A DNA stretch of 64,000 nucleotides, taken from positions 1-64,000 of the forward strand of contig MU119216.1 in assembly GCA_014904845.1 (NCBI GenBank), written 5' to 3'. The notes beneath the pieces were generated by a model, which saw nothing but the letters and a program-made list of their open reading frames with translations, was not told where the DNA came from and ran no database searches. The stretch is from Acephala macrosclerotiorum (taxonomy: Eukaryota > Ascomycota > Leotiomycetes > Helotiales > Mollisiaceae). Positions 1 to 11,566 of the stretch are shown here, piece after piece. Position 1 is the first letter of the stretch. Each line of letters opens with the position of its first letter. Made by a program: the position numbers and the translations under genes.

Positions 1-261
1 GCAAAACTAGAGAGCTTACGTCTAGGATTAGGTGGTAAAAGGGTATTTAACCCTGATTTTCAGCACCTTCATTACTGGGAAAAGCGCCCTAAAAGTACTT
101 GCGCATGGTGCTCATATAAATTAAGATGCGAAAAGGTCTTAAGAAGGGTAGTAAAGGATCGAGCAAAACGGTCGTACGGTGGCTGTAATTTTTGTAATAT
201 TAACCTTTGCAAGTTGGGGAAGTGCTGGGACCGATTCCACCAGAATGATGTAGCTTACTAA
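1..261 (+). pseudogene. C-terminal end of a piggyBac-type transposase (cut by window edge)
   Basis: Reading from base 1 there are 86 open codons ending in TAA at 259-261. The sequence ends in a cysteine-rich zinc-binding tail: CAWC, then C, then CNFCNINLCKLGKCW followed by FH. This CxxC...CxxC...C..C..H layout is the C-terminal cysteine-rich domain that follows the DDE_Tnp_1_7 catalytic core of piggyBac transposases. In that family the domain binds the transposon ends. The catalytic core lies left of the window, so I cannot tell whether the element is intact. Gene status is therefore uncertain, and it may be a live gene rather than a relic. Base composition is more A/T-rich than in the neighbouring genes, as expected for a mobile element. 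Confidence 0.6.
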
Positions 262-1421
262 CAAATTTGTATGTAAAGATACATAATTTTATGCGGTGCT
301 GTCTGTGCGGACCTCCCCTGCTTAGCGTGGACCATGTCTCAGCAGACGAGGGGATAGCACTTAAATTATACTTCTTGCGATAACTACTTACACAATAAAA
401 TAAATTTTTTATTAATTAATAATTAATATATAATTAATACGATGCGATTATACTTTTTAAATTTTTAAAAAAAAAATTGTGATTTGCGTGCGCTAAAATT
501 GCACTTTGCGCGAAAACTTGAAATTTTCTAAATCAACTTAAGCGATATAAAGCGGCATAGCTGACTTTTGATGTGTTTTTGTTGCTGCCTTGTTACTTGT
601 CGCCATTTTAATTGATCCCGCGAATTCTCATCATCCCGTTCTCGGGTAGTCGATAGAAACCGCGAGCTCGGGCTATTGATGCCCGGATTGAACCCATGAT
701 CTTGCGCCTTCATCTCATACGAAAGAGACACGGGAACTGCCGATTCATCAGCATGAAGGCCATGTAGGTAGATCAGACAAGCATTGAATCCGAAGTTCTT
801 CCAGATTCTTGCATCCCGTGCAATACTTCCGGCCGCAGCTGAATGCAATAGATCCAAGCACAAGGACCTGGAACGTCTTTCGCATAGCCAGAACCTTGCT
901 TATCGCTCACATACCGGTAAAACTGCGGTCAATTCTGCAAACATCCCCTACCAAGAACGCCGTCCCCGTCCCCCGCCTCTTGTCCGACTCCACTATTCCG
1001 GCTTTGAGGGACGCCTCCCGAGTCTCACGGTTCACTTCCTGCAACGTGCTCCGCTGAAGAGCCCCCTCTAGAGCCCCTCCGTTGACTCCGTTCTTCCACC
1101 GTCGGATGATTGTCGGATAAACTAGCTGCTTCCACCAATAGAGTTGCAATTGAAACAGTTTAGCCACCCATAGCATCATCAAAACTAGTTTTCTACCAAT
1201 ATTGAAATGGTGGACGAGCGTCAACGGTTTCCTGTCAGGTCAAGCGATGATAGGTGCTGCTATATCAGGTAAGGAGAGGGAGTGGGAGTGGGGACCTCGC
1301 GAAGAACGTGAGGTGTTCGTAAGTGTGGACCTGGATTGATATCTTTATATATCTTCCCTCCTCTCTTCATACTTCTCATGTTCTTCATCACTTTTGTGTT
1401 TCATAGAGCGAATATACCATA
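262..1421. other. Gene-free stretch: A/T-rich transposon flank, then GH3 upstream region
   Basis: From 262 to about 530 the DNA is strongly A/T-rich with TTAA-containing runs (about 400-490) and probably includes the untranslated end of the piggyBac-like element. No terminal repeat can be paired because the other end is outside the window. From 530 to 1421 open frames exist on both strands but lack codon bias, recognisable domains or splice logic. I see no gene. The last 100-150 bases are C/T-rich leader for the GH3 gene. Confidence 0.5.
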
Positions 1422-4129
1422 ATGACGGCCTCATTTGACGTTGAGGATGTGCTTTCGAAGCTCAACATCGTAGAGAAGGTCTCCTTGCTCGCAGGCAGGT
1501 TTACTCCTCAATCTCACACCGATCTTGCTGACAACCTACAGGTGCTGACTGGTGGCACACGGTTGCCATTCCTAAGCACGGGGTGCCATCAATTCGTGTA
1601 TCAGATGGGCCCAATGGAGTTCGTGGGACCAGATTCTTCAACGGTACTCCCGCTGCTTGCTTCCCCTGTGGAACGGCTCTTGGTGCAACTTGGGATGTCG
1701 AACTGCTCCGGAAAGCAGGCGTTGTCATGGGAGAGGAGAGCAAGGCGAAGGGGTCACACGTGATTCTTGGCCCTACGATCAATATGCAACGTTCTCCGTT
1801 GGGTGGAAGAGGATTCGAAAGTCTGAGTGAGGATCCAGTGCTTGCTGGTCTTGGAGCTGCTGCGTTGGTCAATGGTATTCAGGAGACTGGTGTCGTGGCT
1901 GCAATCAAGCACTTCGTTTGCAATGATCAGGAGCATGAGCGGAATGGGACAGATGCTCTTGTCACGGATAGAGCATTAAGAGAGATTTATGCCCTGCCTT
2001 TTCAGTTGGTGGTCAAAGAGTCTGATCCGGGCTGCTTCATGTCGTCATACAACAAGGTTAACGGTACTCATGTCAGTGAGAATCCCAAGATCTTGGGCGA
2101 TATCCTGAGAAAAGAATGGGGCTGGAAGGGGTGTGTGATGAGTGACTGGTAAGCTCGATCTTCTGTAAAATTTGGAAGCGCTGCTAATTCTCTTTAGGTG
2201 GGGCACTTACTCGACGTCCGAAGCCATCAATGCTGGACTCGATCTCGAGATGCCAGGTGCCACGAAATGGCGTGGTGAATTGTTAATCCAAGCTATTGGT
2301 GTGAACAAAGTGCCAATGCACGTTCTCGATGAGCGAGCACGGAATGTGCTCAACCTCGTTAACCGATGTGCTGCAGCCAAGGTTCCAGAACGTGCTGAAG
2401 AGAAGACAGCGGACACGCCAGAGACAACTGCTTTACTGCGGAAGATCGGCGCCGAGTCTATTGTCTTAATGAAGAATGAGGACAGCATCCTTCCCTTGAA
2501 GAAAGACAAAAAGGTGAGTGCCTCCGATGAGATCAAATTTTGAGTATCGACTCACTATTCATAGACTCTGATCCTCGGTCCCAATGCCAAGATTGCCCAA
2601 TACCACGGAGGTGGATCAGCCTCCCTCGCAGCCTACTACGCCGTGACACCATTCGATGGAATTAAATCCCAACTCTCCAATGCACCAGAATTCACAGTCG
2701 GCTGCTACGCCCACAAGGAACTCCCACTCCTCGGCAACATGCTCCACACCGAAAAAGGCGAGCCAGGTGTCTCATGGAAAGCATACAATGACCCACCCTC
2801 AGTCAAGGATCGAAAGCCCGTCGACGAGCTCGTGCTCAAAAAGACGGAATTCTTGCTTATGGATTACAACCCAGAAACAATCAAGAGCCCCCTTTGGTAT
2901 GCTGATATCGAAGGTTATTTCACCGCGGAAGAGGATTGCGAGTTTGAGATGGGTCTTGGTGTTTATGGCACCGCGAAGCTGCTCGTTGACGGGAAGTTGC
3001 TCATTGATAATGAGACGAAGCAGAAGAAGGGAACACTCTTTTTCAATTGTGGGACTGTGGAAGAGAAGGGTATTGTGCCTGTAAAGAAAGGGCAGAAGTA
3101 CCACGTCAAGGTCGAGTTCGCTTCCGCACCAACCTGCAAGCTGAACCAGGGCAATAATGTGTTGTTTGGTGGTGGTGCGGTGAGGATCGGTGGTGCGAAG
3201 GTCATTGATGCTGATAAGGAGGTTGAGCATGCTGCTGCGTTGGCGAAGGATGCTGACCAGGTCATTATCTGTGCTGGTTTAAACGTAAGCTTTCCCTCTC
3301 TTTCTATTCATACTCAGCTCAAACCTAATGCTAACGAAATCAGTACGACTGGGAAACCGAAGGCTCAGACCGCGAATCAATGAGTCTTCCTGGACACATG
3401 GACAAATTGATCGCCGCAGTCTCAGCAGCAAACCCCTCAACAGTCGTGGTCATGCAATCTGGCACCCCAGTTGCCATGCCCTGGATCAGTTCGGTGAAAG
3501 CACTCGTCCACGCCTGGTACGGCGGGAACGAAACTGGCAACGCCATCGCCGATGTCTTATTCGGAGCCACTAACCCCTCAGCGAAACTCCCACTATCGTT
3601 CCCGAAGCGGCTGCAAGACAATCCTACCTTCCTAAACTACCGTACCGAGCGAGGACGGACACTTTATGGTGAGGATATCTACATCGGCTACCGCTGGTAC
3701 GAGATGCTTGATCTCCCTGTCCTCTTTCCCTTCGGCCACGGTTTAAGCTACACCACATTCTCATACTCCGATCTGTCTGTCACCATAACCGACAAAGATC
3801 TGAAATTCTGTGTCAAAGTCACAAATACTGGCTCCCTCGCTGGAGGAGAGGTGGTGCAAGTCTACGTCTCTCAAGAAAAACCTAGCATCAAGAGACCAAA
3901 GAAGGAGTTAAAGGGATTCAAGAAAGTGGTTTTGGAGAAGGGAGAGAGTAAGGTTGTTGAGGTGAGCGTGGAGACAAAATACGCGACGAGTTTCTGGGAC
4001 GAGGTAAGGAGCGCTTGGATTAGTGAAAGTGGGAAGTATGAGGTTAGCGTGGGAGGGACAAGTGAGGAGGGTGGATTGTTGAAGGCGGGCTTTGAGGTTG
4101 GGAAGACGGGGTGGTGGAATGGATTGTGA
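1422..4129 (+). CDS. GH3 beta-glucosidase, intracellular type with PA14 insertion
   Basis: Hydrolyses terminal beta-linked glucose from oligosaccharides or glycosides. Exons: 1422-1494, 1542-2148, 2198-2513, 2565-3284 and 3344-4129, giving 833 residues. The N-terminal GH3 TIM barrel carries [19 protein letters not shown] and KHFVCNDQE, and ends in VMSDWWG, where Asp226 is the expected catalytic nucleophile. A PA14 carbohydrate-binding insertion follows at about 395-550, then the second GH3 domain ([15 protein letters not shown]) and a C-terminal fibronectin-III-like domain (about 720-800). No signal peptide is visible, so cytoplasmic action is likely, for example on imported cellobiose or plant glucosides. 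The first intron only keeps frame with a GC donor at 1495-1541. An ordinary GT donor at 1499 shifts the frame. Confidence 0.93.
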
Positions 4130-4578
4130 GCGCACGAGAGGTAGCGATGAAATAGATGAGATGATAATTGAATACATAAAGGTTCAAGTTTTCAAGAATG
4201 TAAACGTGCTCTTGCCGTACTATTTCCTCAAAACTCGGTCAATGCTCTCAAGACTTGGTATCCTCAAAATTTAGTACCCTCACTAGCAACAATCCTCTCA
4301 ACAGCAGAGACCATCAAATTAGAGTATCTGCGAAAGCTAGTGGCCTCACAAACGGATACATATGACAGCTGATACCTTCTAAAGACAGGGGTGTTTCTTT
4401 ATTATCGCTCGCTTAGCCCCCATTTTTCGCTTACATTGTCCCAGTTTACTTCACACATTCGAGCTCGATCGCTGGGATTTTAGCAGCTGGACTTTGAGAG
4501 CTTAATGTTTGGGGTTTTAAAGTCTTCGATGTTACACGATGTGAATTCAATGCTTTGGATGTCCGCCATTTGCATTAA
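4130..4578. other. Gene-free stretch between GH3 gene and mariner element
   Basis: 3' untranslated DNA of the GH3 gene running into spacer. No open frame with coding character and no repeat was seen. Confidence 0.5.
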
Positions 4579-4612
4579 CGAGCTGGGCTTCACGGGTCTG
4601 TGCTCACAGGCT
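4579..4612 (+). repeat. Left terminal inverted repeat of the mariner element
   Basis: 34 bp starting CGAGCTGGGCTTCACG. It pairs with 5825-5858 with a single G/A difference. Confidence 0.9.
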
Positions 4613-4708
4613 ACTCAGCAACTTCGAACATTAAATGCATGTCTAATTGATAATTTAATTAGGAGTTGACCACCCATGGCGCTTTATGAGCACAGTGACC
4701 CAATGCTC

Positions 4709-5767
4709 TTACTTCAAAACTAGCTTATTTATCCATTCCTGGGATATAGCATTCCATTCCTCTAAAACTGCTTGCCTTATCTCTGCCTCAGTAGTGAGTT
4801 GGTGCAATCGTCTATAAAAAGTCTGTTTAATCCATCGCCAGCACTTCTCTATTGGATTCATGTCTGGAGAAGTAGAAAAGTGAGACATAAGTATAATGCC
4901 GTGTTTTGTGCGAAAGCGCTAGTAGCAATTAGTGCTGGATTTATGCCCATGAGTCGAGTTTCCATCTTCTATGAATAAAGGTTCTACAGAAGGTCGTAAA
5001 GTATGAGTGATAAGAGCAAAGGCTTCGATGATAGGTTGTATGTGATACTCGAGGACTTGGGCGAGGTAATCGACTTGTTTGAATGCTCTATTCTTCTTTG
5101 TTCCCTCGATAAATAAGAGCGGACTTTTGTAGCCATATCTAATTGCGCTCCAAGAATTTACTGGTATTGTGTGACCGCGGTGAAACTGATGCTGAATACA
5201 ATTCTCACAGTATCTCTCCGTCTTGTCCCTAGTAACTCTCTCTTTGGCAGATCTGCTTCCCACGAGAAATGTAATCTCATTAGACTATAGCACTTTCAAC
5301 CATTCTATCGTCCAAAAGATATGCGCCATAGTCCAAACAAAGCGAGCAGTAACTTGAGCAAGAGTCATATATAGTTTCTAGTAAGTCACATATCGATAAT
5401 AATCTCGTTGGTGGAGCCGGCGTTCCAATATCTAAATAGAGCATTTCAATTTTAGCTCTTCTTGTAGCTTTGGCCATTGTAAAATGCGATATTCCCATGT
5501 TTCGGCACAATATAAGATAATCTTATCTATTTGTGCATTCGATAAGAGATAGGCAGGGCCCGTTCGATTAAAGCGATAGCGCTCGGGGTTGAAGTATCGA
5601 AGGATCTTTCGAATGGTGCTTGCACTTAGTTTATATCGATTGGCAATAGCGCAAATAGGCACTTTTTCGAACTAATGCAATTGGCGAATTGCCTTTTTAT
5701 GCTTCGTTCGTATTTCATCGCTTTTCTTATGCTGGAAGTCAAATAGTAGGGGAGTATTAAGAGTCAT
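4709..5767 (-). pseudogene. Broken Tc1/mariner transposase
   Basis: On the minus strand an ATG at 5767 opens a transposase interrupted by in-frame stops, including one about 33 codons in, one between the HTH and catalytic parts, and one soon after HGHKS. Recognisable pieces in order: a helix-turn-helix segment (AIANRYKLSASTIRKIL); a DDE core with FIEDGNSTHGHKS, the usual second catalytic Asp region; and near the C-terminus SPDMNPIEKCWRWIKQ, the DNPIE-type box holding the third acidic residue. The last two segments share one frame and are separated only by a stop. The protein cannot be made full length, so the element would need an outside transposase to move. Confidence 0.85.
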
Positions 5768-5824
5768 GATGATCAATGAGGTTTTTGATGTTTTTTGGTT
5801 CCTAAAAATTTAGGCAGCAAAAAT

Positions 5825-5858
5825 AGCCTGTGAGCATAGACCCGTGAAGCCCAGCTCG
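5825..5858 (-). repeat. Right terminal inverted repeat of the mariner element
   Basis: Reverse complement of 4579-4612 with one mismatch. TAA follows directly outside, as it does at the left end. Confidence 0.9.
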
Positions 5859-5962
5859 TAAGTAGAGAACAATTCCGCCCCGCTATCAAGATTGAACAGT
5901 CCATCAAAGTCAATGATAGCTACAATCCGCGAAGCCAAGGGCTCTCGCTGCCCATAAACTCT

Positions 5963-7722
5963 TCAAACCCTCTCTCCATCCTTCTCCTCCTCCCTCTCCT
6001 TCTTCTCCTTCTCTTTCCTCTTCGCTTTCTCCCTCTTCTCCCTCCTCCACCTCGGACCCCACCTAATAACCACCCACAACATCGGACTCAAGACCACATA
6101 CAACAACCCAATAAACGTATACGCCCAACCCAACCCTATCGCATCCGTCATCGGTACAATGAGTGCCGTCGCTCTAGCCCCAAGTAAACACCTAATCAAA
6201 TTAAAAGCCGCTGTTGCCGTCCCGGCCCGTCCCGGATTAATATCCACGATGATGATTGAGATGCATTGCGTTGAAGCAATGAGTCCATATCCTTGAGTAA
6301 ACAACATGATAGCTGGACCTGCGACCGAGACTTTGAAATGCATGATCCAGCCGTAGATGATAGTTGATATACAAGAAAGAAGCAAGAATGGGATCGCGAC
6401 TTCGAGTCTTGCTCTCTCAATCGGGAAGTTGGTCAAATCTTGCATCTTCCGTTTCTGAACCACGATTCCGAGTCTCTTTGCATGCCGAGCATAGTTCCAA
6501 TCGATGAATTTTCCCTGCGTGAAAGCTGCCACGATCGATCCTCCGGCGATGGGGAGATACATCAATCCGACTTTTAAATCGTCGTATCCGTAGATTTCTT
6601 TGAGTTGGGACGGCATGCCTGACATCACGGCGTAGAACCCTGCGTAGACAATGCTAGCGAAGAAGAGGATGATGAAACATTCTTTCTCGAAAGCAACGAC
6701 GAGGGTATCGAATGGATTTGGGAATCGTAGTTTACCCCTTTGCTTCTTCAACGCGTCTCTTTCGGCGTAATCTGGTGGGCCGAGACCAGCTTTCTCGCGA
6801 CGTTTCTTATCGATATGGTTCATGAGTGAACGGTTCCAAGTGGGAGGAGGCACCGAACCGTCGCCTACTATCTTTCGGCAAGTTTCCGGCATGAACAGTA
6901 GCATTGGAATGAAGAAAGCTCCTGCGAGGATTGCTAGGAACCAGAATATCCATTTCCAGCCTGCGTACTGACTTAGTATCCCACCTAGAATGGGACCAAG
7001 AGACGGAGCGAGGATGGTTGCGGAAGATGTGATGCCGATGTAGATTCCTCGTTCGGCAGATGTAGCGATATCAGCTATGACAGCATTCGCGAGAGCAACG
7101 GTGCCGGATGAACCTGCTGATTGAACCATACGCAGGAGGAGGAGGGCGACGTAATTATTCTGTAGTGCGAGGGCGATGTCGGCAATGATGTAGATCGTGA
7201 AGCTGACTATGTACCCGGGACGACGACCTGCTGTGTCGGACAAGTTGCCTATGAATGCTGGAGCTATGGCTTGGAAAATCTGTTGCGTTGGAGTGTTAGT
7301 TCTGGGTACGTGAGGCGAATAGGGGTAGCGAGATGTTGAAAAACGAACCATGTAAGTTGTCATCGTTAAATTGATTTTGCTGTTGCTGACGTGGAGATCT
7401 TTGGCGATGCTGGTGATGGCTGGGAAATAGATTTGTGTTGTGAAGGGAGAGAAGAAAGCTCCCATCGTTGCAGAAAAGACGATGAATTTCTTTTCCCAAT
7501 TGGTGAAGCTGGAGTAGTCGTTCTCGGTAGGGACTCTCTGGAGTTCATTGGCTGGGACGACTTGGTCCTCTGTTTCAGGGGAGATCTTTTCCCCTTTGTT
7601 GGTCTTGGTGACTTGACTGCTATCTTGAGAGCCCTTGTTCTTTCGTTGTCGGTCTTTTGATTCTGCTTCTCGTCACGTCCGTCGTTAAGCGACACGCTGG
7701 GTTGCTCTTTGCCATCGCCCAT
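5963..7722 (-). CDS. MFS drug:H+ antiporter-like transporter (DHA1/Qdr-like)
   Basis: A plasma-membrane transporter of the major facilitator superfamily with about 12 membrane segments. It likely exports small toxic compounds or organic cations by proton antiport; the substrate is not deducible. Motif A is seen as GNLSDTAGRRPGY, and the motif C-like LAPSLGPILGG lies in the fifth helix. The basic/acidic C-terminal tail (about 40 residues) is built of K, R and E repeats. A clear intron is 7280-7348. The conserved core starts around FTNWEKKFIVF, in a different frame from the good ATG at 7722 (context CACCATGG). A 107-bp intron at 7570-7676 would reconcile the frames, giving 527 residues, but its signals are weak. 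A frameshift is the alternative. The family call is sure; the first exon is not. Confidence 0.8.
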
Positions 7723-8096
7723 GGTGCTTAAAGCTCAAGAGAGTTGTTGAAAGGGTCGCCCAGTCAGAAGAGAGAGAGAGAGAGCAAAAATCCTGGGAGT
7801 AGAAGTCATATGCTCATCGAGCGGAATGGTTACCAAAGCGTGCTCTTAACCTAATCAAAATTTGATGTCGGAAAGTCTTCAACCGCTGGCTATTAAGGCC
7901 GATGATTATCTCCATATCGGCAGGCTGCAGCACCGTATTTATGCAGGGTCTCGCCGCATACCGCTCTGAGAACAGGCACTGGATTGACCAGTAAGAAGCG
8001 GCCATCGGAGCGACAACGGCATTGGTGAAAAGGGGCCCTTGACTCAATTATGTGCTTGTACTACCAAACACTATTTATCCCGTGAATAGTTGCGCA
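7723..8096. other. Gene-free stretch with a short GA microsatellite
   Basis: Spacer between the MFS promoter side and the 3' end of the caspase/HET gene. A (GA)n run lies near 7769-7783. No gene seen. Confidence 0.5.
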
Positions 8097-10970
8097 TTAT
8101 AAAAGCTCAAACTCTTGCATTCTCCCTTCTCGCGCCTCCTCACTGACAGCCATTGCCTCTCCATCCATCATCCCATAGATAAAGCACTCTCCAATCAACT
8201 TCCAAGCCGCACGTCTTCCTTCATGAGGACGAAGTACGACTGGAACACTGCATCCGTAAAGGATACAAATAGAATCCCCAAGCTTTGTCTCGCTGGGGAC
8301 GAGAGCAAAAAACGGTCCTCCGTTGTTCTTTGATGTCCTGACATACCTCCTATTCCAAATGATATCGCGAACCCGCTTCAAAAACATGGTTGCCATGCTT
8401 GGGTAATCTTGAGTGATCTTCTTCGATAGTGTATTCAAGGGATCATTTGGTAGTGGGTTCTTTAAGCAGAACAAACAAGCAGCATGATACCAATTTGGTG
8501 TAGGCACCCCATCCGGACCTCGATCAGCGACCATTGTTCTCCAGAAGTGATCAGGCACAATGTTATCCAGCTGCTCACAGTCACCAATGGTTAGCCAGTC
8601 TTTGGGTATTCTTCCATTGGTAGCAGTGGATCCAATAAATGTGGCTGTATGGAGCGATTCAAGCTGGAAGCCCCCAACGATCATTGAACGATCACTGACC
8701 AGATCTTCCGCATCTGCTTTAATATGCCCAAAGCTTGCGAGAGGGGTAGTGCCTAGTGCAGCATTATAATACCTTCTAGAAGGTAGTCCGACCAAGCTGT
8801 CTCCATACCAACGGCCATCGTGTTGGAAAGGCAATCCCGATATCGTTCCAATCCATGACGGGAGGTTGGCATATGAAGGAGCCCAGTGGCAACATATGAT
8901 GTCTATTGACTTCGATTCGGTGATGCAATACTTAACGAATCGCTCGAAAGTGTCCAGTGTTGATTCCGCGTAGTCAACGACGAATGGAGTGTTGGTGTAA
9001 GTTGCTAATGAGAGCAAAGAATATATAGTATCAAGTGGAGATGTTGTCAGCAATCCAGGGAACGAGAGTACCAGCGTTTCTAAGCTTGCCAACCTAGTCA
9101 TGCTCGAACCATCAATCGATTTTCGATACAGTCTTCGAGATGCGTCGACTATGGAGTACATGTTATAAGTCCGTACATCTCGTAACCAAATTGGCCTTGT
9201 GATAGCAAACGAACTAATGTGCCCCGGAAAGATTTCTGGCAGTACATCTTCGGATCTGGACAAGAACAGAAGGACTGCTTCAGAAAAGACTGTCCAGTCG
9301 ACCGTATCAGAGCCACAGTGCAGCACAGCCCTCTTCGCAACAATGAACTCTTGTATCAACCAGCGCCTGTCGAAGTAGGGACTAGTCATTAGGATCATAA
9401 GCGCAGTCCATGCCCTTGCGTTCTGATCAGCTGGAGCTTCAACTAATTTTTCCAGTTTCTGGATGTCCAAGAGTTGTGGGATGAGATCGAATGCAAGATC
9501 GCTGTCTGGATATGAATTTCCAAGCCAGACATGGACTATTGAAGCGTTGCAAAAAAAATCTGGCATGTGAAACACCTGCTGACTTAGCTCGCGGGAATCC
9601 TGCCGGTTTATGCAGAGAACATCGACCCATAAAGCCACCGTTTCTGTTTTCTTCCGAAGGTGCCGAAGAGCAGAGTGAAGATGTGAAGAAATATTGGTTT
9701 GATAACCGTCGACTGTGATATTCATCAACCCAGGGCGTTCCCATCGGCAAGACAACGGCTCATACATTCCCTCCGAATGTATGTCCACAAGACTGAAGTA
9801 AGCTTCTAGGTCGGCATCGTCATTCTCGCTGGGAAAGAGATTCAGGACTCTGATCTCATCGTCTTGAAGCGGACAATATACCCTGCCGAACTCCTCAACA
9901 ATGCGAGGCCTCGTAGTTCCTGTCGTGCTGGCAGTTGTAGGAAAATGCAAAGACTTGGTAGGCAGTATCGACTCTTTGGGAACAACCTTGGCTGTCGTTG
10001 GAACCTCGAGTGGCGCTGATTTGTGCGTACTGGCTAAGGTTGCCTCTGGTACCGCGTCTATTTTTCGCTGCTGCTCTTGCGACGGAAGTGAAGGAGTCCT
10101 GGAATTTTGGGACAGTGAGGGTTGGGATTTTCGTTTTTTCTGGCGCTTCCCCAACATTATCATGGAGTTGGGTCGATCGCCGTAAAATACGGAATAATGG
10201 TGATGCTGAGGTGTAACTTTCTTAACGCCTGGTCGAGCTCGTTCATTGGCACGAGTGTTCCTCATTTCTGTTGTCAAATCGGCGGCACTGATTGCGGTCT
10301 CAATGGATCCTTCCAAGTGGTCGAGAAAAAAGGAGGTGAACGAGTCCGGGCCTTGTAACAGTGTCAAGTCTTCTCCATCGGTAGCGCAGATGACTTCAAA
10401 AATACTCGTACCATGAGCGGCGTTAATAAAGGCTCCTGCGTTACAGCAATCCAGAAGGTGAAGTATGTGTCCTTTCCAGCCATCCAAAAACAGGCTTTGA
10501 AGGCTGCTCCAATTTAGCGTCGCTTTGTTGACTGATTCCAACAGGTTTACATCAACATTTCCACTATCGAGGTCATGAGCTGGTGGCTTATATCATTAGA
10601 GTGGGCATAGTTACCGAGTCCAAAATAGGTCGTTCCTGTTAACTTTTCTCTTTGCATGCCCACTGTAGTAGATAACGGACAAAGCTTTCTCGCTATCGTT
10701 GTCGCCTTTGAATCGCAGCAGCTCTTTTGTAAGGCCGATATACGATTCATGAGGGGGCTTAATCGGAAGCGGGTATTCACTACACTCGTAGCCAAAAGAA
10801 CTGAATACGCTCTTCAATCTCAACACCGACTCGTAGAATTCCTTCTCGTCGTCCTCCCAGTATATCGTAAGGACGTTGACCTTTTCATAGTCAAACGTCT
10901 TCGGGACATATTTCTCGGAGCTCGATAGACCAGTATCGGTTCGTCGCAGCTGCGGAGCCTCGCCATCCAT
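8097..10970 (-). CDS. Caspase-like plus HET-domain fusion protein, putative cell-death protease
   Basis: Exons 10970-10615 and 10563-8097 (intron 51 bp) give 940 residues. Residues about 30-200 form a caspase-like (peptidase C14/metacaspase-type) domain. His105 lies in the strand VIYYSGHA and Cys159 in HLLDCCNAGAF, matching the His/Cys dyad positions of metacaspases. A low-complexity basic linker (about 230-345) follows. A HET domain spans about 386-540, with YEPLS, LWVDVLCINRQD and HVWLG, plus the downstream DTIYSLLSLA and VDY motifs seen in HET proteins. HET domains trigger cell death in fungal incompatibility. The gene is divergent from a gasdermin-like gene 596 bp away, which suggests it cleaves and activates that partner. 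I infer a cytosolic sensor/protease; its trigger is unknown. The start is the first in-frame ATG before the domain. Confidence 0.85.
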
Positions 10971-11215
10971 GTTGCACCGAGCCGTCAAATCTTCGACTAG
11001 TCAAAGTGCCAAACTCGCAATTACAGATCTCCTTCTAATCCACTTGATTATACAATCGCCGACAGCATTGCATGTGAACGAAAGTCGAGAGTTGCGGCTG
11101 ATATTCTGGTTTGAGCAGCGATAAGGATGGAAGAGTGTTGCATGGCTGATAATTGTGACCGCAACTGTCAGGTGCGCTTTGTGCCGTGTTTGTGAAACCG
11201 CACCTGAGGGGGGGG

Positions 11216-11220
11216 CCAAT
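11216..11220 (+). promoter_or_regulatory. CCAAT box in the divergent promoter
   Basis: CCAAT directly after a G run, about 350 bp upstream of the gasdermin-like start. A candidate HAP-complex site by sequence only. Confidence 0.4.
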
Positions 11221-11368
11221 CAAGAGAAGGATGAGGTGTCATTGCAGAAAGAAGTGCTGAGATGGATGTGGACTGCTGCACAGATCTCGATTGGGTATTA
11301 TGTCGCAGTGGCAGGGCGTCAGGCTGGCGCCTCACAGCTGCGGAGTACACCCAAGTTCAGGCTTGAGC

Positions 11369-11375
11369 TATAAAT
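11369..11375 (+). promoter_or_regulatory. TATA-like box of the gasdermin-like gene
   Basis: TATAAAT lies about 190 bp before the ATG at 11567 and is followed by a C/T- and CAA-rich leader. The distance is plausible for a fungal TATA box with a moderate 5' leader. Confidence 0.45.
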
Positions 11376-11566
11376 GCAGCCTCTGCATTGGCGGCGGAAG
11401 AAGGCCTGACTCCGCGCGAGTTCCCAACAAGCCGGGCGTTGCATGAATTGAATTGAGGAGCTCCCTTTCTTGTTCAGTTCCCATCCATTCTGGATCTGGT
11501 TAAGAAGTTGGTCTGTCTTCTAGCATTCACCGAACCCACAACAATAACAACAACAACAGCAGCAAC

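Larger units (their letters stand above)
4579..5858. mobile_element. Decayed Tc1/mariner-family DNA transposon, about 1.28 kb
   Basis: A 34-bp sequence at 4579-4612 recurs as its reverse complement at 5825-5858 with one mismatch. These are the terminal inverted repeats, beginning CGAGCTGGGCTTCACG. Both ends are flanked by TAA, consistent with TA target-site duplication. A degraded transposase fills the interior on the minus strand. Length, TIR and TA flank fit the Tc1/mariner superfamily common in filamentous fungi. It sits between the GH3 and MFS genes without breaking either. Confidence 0.9.
10971..11566. promoter_or_regulatory. Shared divergent promoter of the caspase/HET and gasdermin-like genes
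   Basis: This 596-bp stretch separates two genes transcribed away from each other. It contains no coding frame of its own. On the plus side there is a CCAAT box, a TATA-like box and a CAA-rich leader just before the gasdermin-like ATG. The arrangement would allow co-regulation of both partners, which is an inference. Confidence 0.55.

Noticed and set aside
640..720. tRNA B-box-like GGTTCAATCC on the minus strand
   Set aside because: The T-arm does not pair and no cloverleaf can be drawn. A similar motif near 14733 fails the same way.
528..1224. Several overlapping frames upstream of the GH3 gene
   Set aside because: They overlap on both strands, have unbiased composition and match nothing I know.
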